Origin: an uncultured Thermoguttaceae bacterium
GTDB lineage: Bacteria; Planctomycetota; Planctomycetia; Pirellulales; Thermoguttaceae
NCBI GenBank assembly: GCA_934725735.1
Contig: CAKVCP010000003.1
Span: forward strand, 1 to 49,198
Direction: 5' to 3'
DNA length: 49,198 bases
Below are positions 44,401-49,198 of the stretch, piece by piece. Position 1 is the first letter of the stretch; every line of letters starts with the position of its first letter. Both the position numbers and the translations under genes were made by a program. A model generated the notes under the pieces. The model was not told where the DNA came from, ran no database searches, and saw nothing but the letters and a program-made list of their open reading frames with translations.

Positions 44401-45408
44401 CATTTCGAGGGACGCTGAAATTCCATCGGTAGGGGAGGCTTTTCCAAAAAGGACGTTTGGGGGCGTTGAGTCGATTCTGTCGACAATTTTGAAGACCGTC
44501 GTGCGGCACGCTTCTTTTCCTCCTGGAAAATGGTCTGAGAAGTTGTAGCCCCATTTATCCCATTTTTTGTCGCCAGGCTCGGGATCGAAGCTCTTCGGTT
44601 CTTGCGGAACCTCTTTCGTTGGGAAGAGAGGCTCTCCTCGTAAGTTCGTCGGGGCGTAGCGGTCGCGCTCGTATCGTATGAAATGCGAATTAGGATGGTT
44701 TAGGACGATTCGCGCGAGCTTGGCGGGAATGTAGAGCCTAGTAAGGAGCGTTTCAAAAGGAATCGGAGTGAATAGCGTAGCGGAGGGATCCTTGGCGATT
44801 TCCTCCATATGAGCGGCGATCGCCCTGCGTCGTAACGAAATTTCGATCAGAACCGGCGGTGGAGCTTCAATGGAGCTCAGGAGGACGTTCCCGAGACGAT
44901 ATTTGAAAACGCGGGAGATCGTTCGTCTTTCCGCTGAGCGATTTTTACGCGGCGAGGGATCCTCCAGAAGCGACGGCATATATTTGTGGCGAGCGTCAAA
45001 GATACTGCGATAGACGCAAACCTGATGCCTAAAAACCTCGCACTCGAGAAAGAGGCAGTTGCCGAGCTCCGTACCGCCGTAGAGCAAGGAACCGAAGGCA
45101 TTCTCATGTTCGGGCTCCTTCTGAGACTTAAACATGAGCGCCGCCGTTAAAGGCGTAAAGGAATGATAAGGATAAAAAGAGCCGCCGCACCAGACCCCGA
45201 TGATGCTGAGAAAGGTTTTAATTTCCTTTAATCCCATCCCCTCAAAGAAGGCGTCGACGTCGTATCCGCGTTTTTTGGCTTCGTCGCGACACGCGTCTAA
45301 AAAGACGTTCAGCTCGTCGTTCCATGACGAAACGCCATATCGGTAACGAAATCTAAGCGTGTGATATACGACGTTTAGAATTTCTATAACTCGCCTATTA
45401 TACTCCAT
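41425..45408 (-). CDS. Giant repeat-module protein, unknown function
   Basis: I do not recognise this 1327-residue protein. It has no signal peptide or membrane helix. Residues 1-150 form a unique Cys/His/Tyr-rich N-terminal domain (GVWCGGSFYPYHSFTPL). Residues 150-520 are beta-rich and also unique. From 610 onward one module type recurs: about 610-740, 762-935 (degenerate), 1064-1184 and 1207-1327. Each module has an amphipathic helix, a V-x-YYS-x-LLER-like motif (VVLYYSKLLERR, IVYYSTLLERDS, VVFYSTYFQRNA), a middle helix, then RWG...L..DEL...YIP...L...L and an F...G...Y strand pair like a winged helix. A shorter copy of the winged part lies at 215-252. An Ala/Glu/Thr/Ser-rich acidic linker (970-1060) separates modules two and three. 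Nucleic-acid binding is possible but unproven. Confidence 0.7.
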   Translation of the reverse strand: MEYNRRVIEILNVVYHTLRFRYRYGVSSWNDELNVFLDACRDEAKKRGYDVDAFFEGMGLKEIKTFLSIIGVWCGGSFYPYHSFTPLTAALMFKSQKEPEHENAFGSLLYGGTELGNCLFLECEVFRHQVCVYRSIFDARHKYMPSLLEDPSPRKNRSAERRTISRVFKYRLGNVLLSSIEAPPPVLIEISLRRRAIAAHMEEIAKDPSATLFTPIPFETLLTRLYIPAKLARIVLNHPNSHFIRYERDRYAPTNLRGEPLFPTKEVPQEPKSFDPEPGDKKWDKWGYNFSDHFPGGKEACRTTVFKIVDRIDSTPPNVLFGKASPTDGISASLEMLVKTYGFHLFGSPLQYDNLPEDAELDLELLKDAYKDSGHLFATHTYYWHSEEKDRIPQPKFDFSPIQDTTSLREVPDKLVQSLIHPRVRFLPNNLYKNLEAPMLFYRSKLKFHYSENELWYDWPRLFIRLELHREFDPTLSSLQCKEWEGVMTFNGEPIKRRFFLAPVEFHLTTERQRSRDYTTAVRKEPAFNAETSVEEMNIESTASETTDASGISIKGVPLDSVRIAQAREKNAKAKHVFVDCEITNPVEAEMSEEMEDPTEIEELPAGVKELGAFLRSLFDQSYVVLYYSKLLERRPDLFRPFGAKTLQGVRDAVRQVAQTVFPELRAGDQFVVLSTDAELEDFDLLCFQIVLRWGNARATTPDELSKDLYIPLSIIKRTLTAGEEFSPAGSKKFTCKHAAQESRKLQAQDSRRRFAESQLAKRVDELIDKNHLLAYYDKILEATPWLKACGVSDVETLKKMLGNIPKEREDGEKPRELTLHDDYVDLVEFNGATLEEKTRRALQARWARLPFNKKELASLNAHINEYCEERSHLPEASVKRMTSSVVMSKLTMKSILRQRLSTLRSRLLLPAALVETTIRNSPHLFQFDETTQLFALLNEKGTPATHLDAVRIIFRGHDGSLSSESATAKSEEVEPQVAPPQKTPDPGTETESAPSEDENAPSESSASQDATTQEPATETVDANATEEDASESANAAPEEDATNEDAAQERAVAPAPKETPRERLVKTVNALLESGAKIVYYSTLLERDSKLQSAYRDANVLRAELEEAFPKYEYGAKFFEPAKSSGSEDDKLLAELLTRWGAVDRLKFDKLVRGFYIPASLLERVLKDKPQFFEFCGKARYSIKAEGREEGRRLQEKTDKLQERLRREINELLDVEGNVVFYSTYFQRNADWLQEIKIDSENALCSRLAHELPERVFYQIYCEGVESTLRFREKVERSIAAAWGEAPILSIDEIASRVYVPREYVQKTLASSFKFIFCGRDKYRRA

Positions 45409-45538
45409 GACGCCCTCCGAACTTGCTCTAATCTCTTCCTATTCTACACGAGAAGGAGTCGCGATTCAAGGAAAGCCGCGCCGTCGGAACCCCGTCCCGA
45501 CGCGTCGCGTGGAGATAAACGCGACATGGACGCCACGA

Positions 45539-45566
45539 TTGACGCGATTTTTACATACTTGATAAT
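45539..45566 (+). promoter_or_regulatory. Promoter of the 45627 gene
   Basis: TTGACG (45539-45544) and GATAAT (45561-45566) with a 16-base spacer each match the consensus at five of six bases. The predicted leader is about 54 bases. The same 218-base gap must also hold the promoter of the divergent modular gene. Confidence 0.6.
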
Positions 45567-45626
45567 AGCCATAGACGCTTTGCGCGTTCCTATAGATATC
45601 GCATATTGACGTTGGAGGACTGCGTC

Positions 45627-47378
45627 ATGACCTTAGATAATTCCCCCTTCCAAAACGACAGATCTTCGTCTCCCTTCGACGACGAAAAGACTCCGCGGGA
45701 TCGGCATACCGGTTTCGATTCGGTTCCCGATTGGAACGAAGAGCTTTCTGACGCCGCGACGCCTCGTACAAGCCGGTACGCGTGGCGCCGCCAAAGGAGC
45801 GCCGCGTCGCGCGGCGACGATCTTGAAGAGGGCGAGATTCCCACGATTTTTCTTGTCCTCCCCTCCGGCGAACGCATCGAGGTCGCTCCCAACGACCTAA
45901 GAAAAATGCTTAAAGAGAACTCGCTCGTCAAAAAATATTCCGTCGAGTTTGAGACCTTTGTTCCAACCGGTTTAAAAGCGCGCGATTTTATCCCGCAACT
46001 CAAAAGACGGCGCGATTCCTTTTTCATTCCGGAAAAGAGCTTCGCGTCCCCTGAAATGATCGTCGCGGGGTCTCTCGTCGCGCTCGTTCTCATCCTGGCT
46101 CTCTTCTTCGTCGCGAAGGAATTGCGCAAGGAGCCCGCGCCGAAATCGAACGCGGCGCCTACCGCGGAGGCAGGAACCGACGCGCCCGCCCCAACGGAGT
46201 CCGAACCGACCGAGGCGGCCCCCGACGTCCCCGCGTTCGACCCAGAGGCGGACGATCCCTTCGCGACGCCTACCGTTGCGACAGAATCCGTCTCCACGAC
46301 GGACGATTCTGCGGTCGATTCTACTGCGACGACAGAACCTATCGCCGTCGCTCCTGAGACGGACGATCCCGCCGTTAGCTCTACCGATTCGATCGAGACT
46401 GCCGACGCCGAGACTGTTGAAGACGGACTTGGGAATGAAGCAATCGAACCGGTCGATTTTGATAATTCCGATCCCAGCGAGTTATTCCCCGTCGATTCCA
46501 ACGAAACCGATTCTGAAGGCGAATCTGAAACAGATTCCGTCGTCGAGCCCAACGATGAAACGAAGCCGACGTCTCCCAGCGCGTCTACCGACGGCGCAAA
46601 GGGGCGTCGGCGCGGGCAGACGACCCCCTCGTCGCCTTCGTATGGAAGAGCGGAGATCGACGGCGGAGGGTGGCTCGTCGCGCCTTTTGACGTTACTCTA
46701 AATCGTATTCCAGAAGGGTTTAAAGGTCATAATTTTGACCGAATCTGCGCGGAACTCGCGCGCGAGAGAGAGCCGGGAGAACCTCTCTTTGGAACGATTG
46801 CCCCAACGGCTAAGTTAGCGTTCGTGATTCCGAATAAGGCGAGCGTCGCGAAGGGCGTTCCCTTCTTCGGCGGCGCGTGCGATTACGTGACCGTCTCATA
46901 CCTCCCCGCGCCGAAGGAGATGAGCGTGAAGAAGAATCTCTCCCATTATTCCGTCTCCTTCTTTGACGGCACGAAAGTCGCGCCCCTCCTGTTAGGGGAA
47001 GGCGCGAAAGGGCTCGCTTTGGAGTCTCCCTTCGAAGAAGATTTTAAATGGGCAAATTCCGACGCCTATTGCTGGAAGATACGCGGCGTGCGACGCGACG
47101 AATTCGATAAGATCAAAGATAAAGTCGCCGTCCTCTGCGTTCTAAACGTCGACTATCGCTCTGCCGAGGAATCGGGGCTCCTCGCGTCAAAAGGCAACTA
47201 CGCCCTCTATTCGCGCAAGGCGGAATTCTGGGTCTACAACTCCGAGACGGGGGTGATCTACGGTAAATTCGACCTTGCGGAGACGCTTCAGGAGAATCCG
47301 CATCCGCACGACGTCTCCTCCGTCGAACGCGGTAGCGTCGGGAAGGAGACCCCTCGACGTTCGATCGGCGCGAATTAA
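45627..47378 (+). CDS. Single-pass membrane protein with acidic linker and C-terminal EFWVY domain
   Basis: The ATG at 45627 is preceded by TTGGAGGAC; the frame opens at a TTG at 45606. The 583-residue protein has a cytoplasmic N-terminal part. Residues 70-125, with LVLPSGERIEVAPNDLRKML and SVEFETFVPTGLKARDFIP, resemble a small GYF_2-like adaptor fold. A membrane helix lies at about 143-163, followed by a long Thr/Glu/Asp/Pro/Ala linker (165-345). The exported C-terminal domain (about 360-560) contains AKLAFVIPN, CWKIRGVRRDEFDKIKDKVAVLCVLNVDY and AEFWVYNSETGVIYGKF. These segments recur in the next gene's product. The function is unknown; it could be an envelope sensor or tether. Confidence 0.7.
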   Translation: MTLDNSPFQNDRSSSPFDDEKTPRDRHTGFDSVPDWNEELSDAATPRTSRYAWRRQRSAASRGDDLEEGEIPTIFLVLPSGERIEVAPNDLRKMLKENSLVKKYSVEFETFVPTGLKARDFIPQLKRRRDSFFIPEKSFASPEMIVAGSLVALVLILALFFVAKELRKEPAPKSNAAPTAEAGTDAPAPTESEPTEAAPDVPAFDPEADDPFATPTVATESVSTTDDSAVDSTATTEPIAVAPETDDPAVSSTDSIETADAETVEDGLGNEAIEPVDFDNSDPSELFPVDSNETDSEGESETDSVVEPNDETKPTSPSASTDGAKGRRRGQTTPSSPSYGRAEIDGGGWLVAPFDVTLNRIPEGFKGHNFDRICAELAREREPGEPLFGTIAPTAKLAFVIPNKASVAKGVPFFGGACDYVTVSYLPAPKEMSVKKNLSHYSVSFFDGTKVAPLLLGEGAKGLALESPFEEDFKWANSDAYCWKIRGVRRDEFDKIKDKVAVLCVLNVDYRSAEESGLLASKGNYALYSRKAEFWVYNSETGVIYGKFDLAETLQENPHPHDVSSVERGSVGKETPRRSIGAN

Positions 47379-47397
47379 CGCTTTTTTTCAATAAATT

Positions 47398-47436
47398 AGA
47401 CGCGCGACTTTTGACGCCAAAAAGTCGCGCGTCTCC
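47398..47436 (+). terminator. Long hairpin after the 45627 gene
   Basis: A perfect 15-base stem (AGACGCGCGACTTTT, 47398-47412, with 47420-47434) and a short loop lie just after the stop codon. The T tract after it is interrupted (CCCTATATTT), so termination may depend on stem strength. Confidence 0.75.
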
Positions 47437-47524
47437 CTATATTTACGGAGCATGAACGTGTTATATGGCTCTTTTGTTAAATATAGATCGGAAACACTCT
47501 GTCCTATCGGCGGTTGCGTCGCCC

Positions 47525-47552
47525 TTGATTTAACGTGGGTTCTTTATAAAAT
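47525..47552 (+). promoter_or_regulatory. Probable promoter of the 47604 gene
   Basis: TTGATT (47525-47530) and TAAAAT (47547-47552) are separated by 16 bases, matching the consensus at four and five of six positions. The gene start is 51 bases on. Confidence 0.5.
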
Positions 47553-47603
47553 AAAGGCGGTATTTTACTAAGATTACTTTTGCGATGGGTAGATGTTAGC
47601 GAA

Positions 47604-49198
47604 ATGAATGGTTTTTCTTTCTGGCGTTACGTTCACGTCCTCCTTTTCCTGTCTTTTGTTCTTTTTAACGCAACGCCTTCCCGAGGCGAGGACGAGGGTT
47701 TTTGGGGCGACGAACTTTGGGACGCTGATTTTTGGAGCTTTGAGCCCTTTGACGATACCGTTGAAAGAATCGATCCCGAGTATCACGGCCATGCTCTTAT
47801 CTTATTGGACAAAGCCATTCAGGCGAATCCCAAATTCGATTTTCCTGTTCCCGCGAAGTTTCCGAAGGTTGCGTCGTATCGAAACGCGCTTGAGGCGCGT
47901 CAGAAAAATGCGCTAAACGCGGAGATTTTCCAAGGCCTTCGTTTCAAATCGCGTTTTGCTTTCGTCCTTCCCAATGATGGAGATTCTTGGTTTTCGTCCT
48001 TTTGCGATGAAATTAAATGTTCCTACCGGGAAGAAGAGAAGGTGATGGTCGTCGCTCTGAAGAGCTATGACGATAGAGTTCTTCACCTTAAAAAACACGA
48101 CAGAACGAACGACTTCAATCCGCTGGGGTTTGAATTTCCCAATACCCCGTATTTGCCCCTTGTAACCCAGGGCATGGGGTATGACGTCAATTATGAAATG
48201 GGACTCGTCGTCGATTATGTTTTCGATCAAAAAACAGAGCCTCAAAGCAACGGCGTCTGGCTCATATCAGACGTTTCTAGAGAAAAGTTCGATTATTATA
48301 GGGACTGCGTTCGCGTCCTCTGCGTTTTTTCTTTGGACGTTATAGGGAACGCGCAGATCGGGAGATATGAGTATAGGCGTCCCTATGCCCAAGTCGTCCA
48401 TGAGCTCGTAGGTAAAGACGTTGAGTTTTGGGTTTACGACGGTTATTCGGGAAAAATCCTAGCGAAGTTTTCGCCGGAAGAGATGTACAAAGGCGTTAAG
48501 AAACCTCTCGGAACGCTGACGACGACGAAGGATAAGAAGGAAGAGAAGGTAGAAGAAGCGCCGAAGCAGGTCAGCGCGAAGGATGCGTGGGAATCGATCA
48601 TGTCGGCGGCGGAGTTGCCGAAGAATCCTCGGGGATCGCGCGTTCCCGACGTCGCGATCCCCGACGACGCGGCGTCCCTTGCCGAGGCGCTCGAGAAATG
48701 CCCCGACGGCGGAACGATCCTTGTGCGTCAAGGAAAGCGCCTGACGCTAGGGAGCTCCGCCGCGCAGATTTGTCCCGGCGCTGCGGTCGAAAAACGCGTT
48801 CTTATCGTCGGCGAGACGGGAAATCCCGACGACGTACTCTTCGCGCTTGGCGAGAACGAATCCCTGTGGGTTACTGGAACGGGCTCCAACGCCGTCTTTT
48901 ACGGGGTCGGTTTTGAATACGACGCGGATAAGAGATCGAAAGGCATGGTTAAGCTATACCGCCCGTTGGCGAGCGTAACCGACGGCGGAAAGGCGCGGTT
49001 TATCAATTGCGCTTTTCACGGTTCGAAGACTCCGACGATTCCGGAGGCGCTGGCGCTTTGCAAAGGGGGAACGGCGCGATTCGAACGCTGCTTCTTCACC
49101 GGAGCGGTCGAGAATGCCGCGCTCGTCGATCGCGACGGGATCGGACGCTTTGACCTGTGCGAATTTTACGGCGGAAATCTCGTCGGACTGACGTCGAC
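47604..49198 (+). CDS. Secreted protein with EFWVY domain and beta-helix-like C-terminus (cut by window)
   Basis: A frame open from ATG at 47604 runs to the right edge without a stop, giving at least 531 residues. It starts with a signal peptide (FSFWRYVHVLLFLSFVLFN). Residues 20-290 include FAFVLPN, GVWLISDVSREKFDYYRDCVRVLCVFSLD and VEFWVYDGYSGKILAKF, which align with the C-terminal domain of the 45627 product. A Lys/Glu-rich hinge (about 300-320) follows. The rest (GTILVRQGKRLTLG, AVFYGVGFEYDADK, ARFINCAFHGSK, ARFERCFFTGAVENA) shows the short N-x-x-F rungs of a right-handed parallel beta-helix. The ribosome-binding site is weak. The catalytic or binding role is not visible, and the end lies outside. 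Confidence 0.72.
   Translation, partial: MNGFSFWRYVHVLLFLSFVLFNATPSRGEDEGFWGDELWDADFWSFEPFDDTVERIDPEYHGHALILLDKAIQANPKFDFPVPAKFPKVASYRNALEARQKNALNAEIFQGLRFKSRFAFVLPNDGDSWFSSFCDEIKCSYREEEKVMVVALKSYDDRVLHLKKHDRTNDFNPLGFEFPNTPYLPLVTQGMGYDVNYEMGLVVDYVFDQKTEPQSNGVWLISDVSREKFDYYRDCVRVLCVFSLDVIGNAQIGRYEYRRPYAQVVHELVGKDVEFWVYDGYSGKILAKFSPEEMYKGVKKPLGTLTTTKDKKEEKVEEAPKQVSAKDAWESIMSAAELPKNPRGSRVPDVAIPDDAASLAEALEKCPDGGTILVRQGKRLTLGSSAAQICPGAAVEKRVLIVGETGNPDDVLFALGENESLWVTGTGSNAVFYGVGFEYDADKRSKGMVKLYRPLASVTDGGKARFINCAFHGSKTPTIPEALALCKGGTARFERCFFTGAVENAALVDRDGIGRFDLCEFYGGNLVGLTS

Noticed and set aside
45590..46552. Ser/Val/Thr-rich minus-strand frame of 320 codons
   Set aside because: It is the complement of the acidic Thr/Pro linker of the 45627 protein. 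Its low complexity mirrors that linker.
1..49198. tRNA, rRNA, insertion sequence or prophage genes
   Set aside because: I looked through the intergenic regions for T-loop-like GTTCRA motifs, transposase motifs and terminal repeats, and saw none that hold up by eye. A covariance-model scan would be decisive.

Overview
The window looks like chromosomal DNA of a planctomycete. The evidence is: two DUF1559 pseudopilin-like genes with the family's N-terminal methylation/transmembrane motif, a TolC-family lipoprotein with the N-terminal signature seen in planctomycetes, an archaeal/eukaryotic-type (type 2) isoleucyl-tRNA synthetase, and many secreted or membrane proteins without close relatives in model bacteria. 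Coding regions are GC-rich and CpG-rich, and intergenic regions are AT-rich. No rRNA, tRNA, CRISPR array, insertion sequence or phage gene was recognised, so this is mostly core genome plus lineage-specific cell-envelope genes.

Layout. 1-4984 (+): a cut rph, then phoH, pgpH and ybeY, an RNA-processing and c-di-AMP signalling cluster. 5059-6195 (-): scpA preceded by a small membrane protein, then an imperfect ~44 bp repeat array (6222-6430) between divergent genes. 6691-8265 (+): a DUF1559 gene with a lipoprotein. 8363-13279 (+): two large exported proteins, one of unknown fold and one an FAD oxidoreductase flanked by carbohydrate-binding-like domains. 13372-16620 (-): a TolC-family lipoprotein. 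17269-19133: two lineage-specific unknowns facing each other. 19455-26587 (+): aspS, purine nucleoside phosphorylase, ileS and purN. 26690-31327 (+): a sodium/solute symporter, a Prc/CtpA protease and a pterin-synthase-like protein. 31441-33181 (-): a second DUF1559 gene and lipoprotein. 33691-37374 (+): asd and a large membrane protein with a VWA-like domain. 37472-38632 (-): an enolase-superfamily epimerase or o-succinylbenzoate synthase. 39028-41343 (+): an outer-membrane barrel on a long disordered stalk. 41425-45408 (-): a 1327-residue protein built from repeated modules. 45627 to the right edge (+): two related secreted or membrane proteins, the second cut by the window.

Transcription units are well delimited. 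About a dozen strong hairpins, most with T tracts, sit between convergent or consecutive genes. Several credible sigma-70-type promoters can be read, and a TTGAYAAAAT element recurs upstream of four genes.

The parts least explained by known biology are the modular 41425-45408 protein, the two neighbouring genes that share an EFWVY domain, the repeat array at 6222-6430, and the paired exported genes at 8363-13279. No known defence or mobile system was found. All family assignments come from motif recognition by eye, without database searches.
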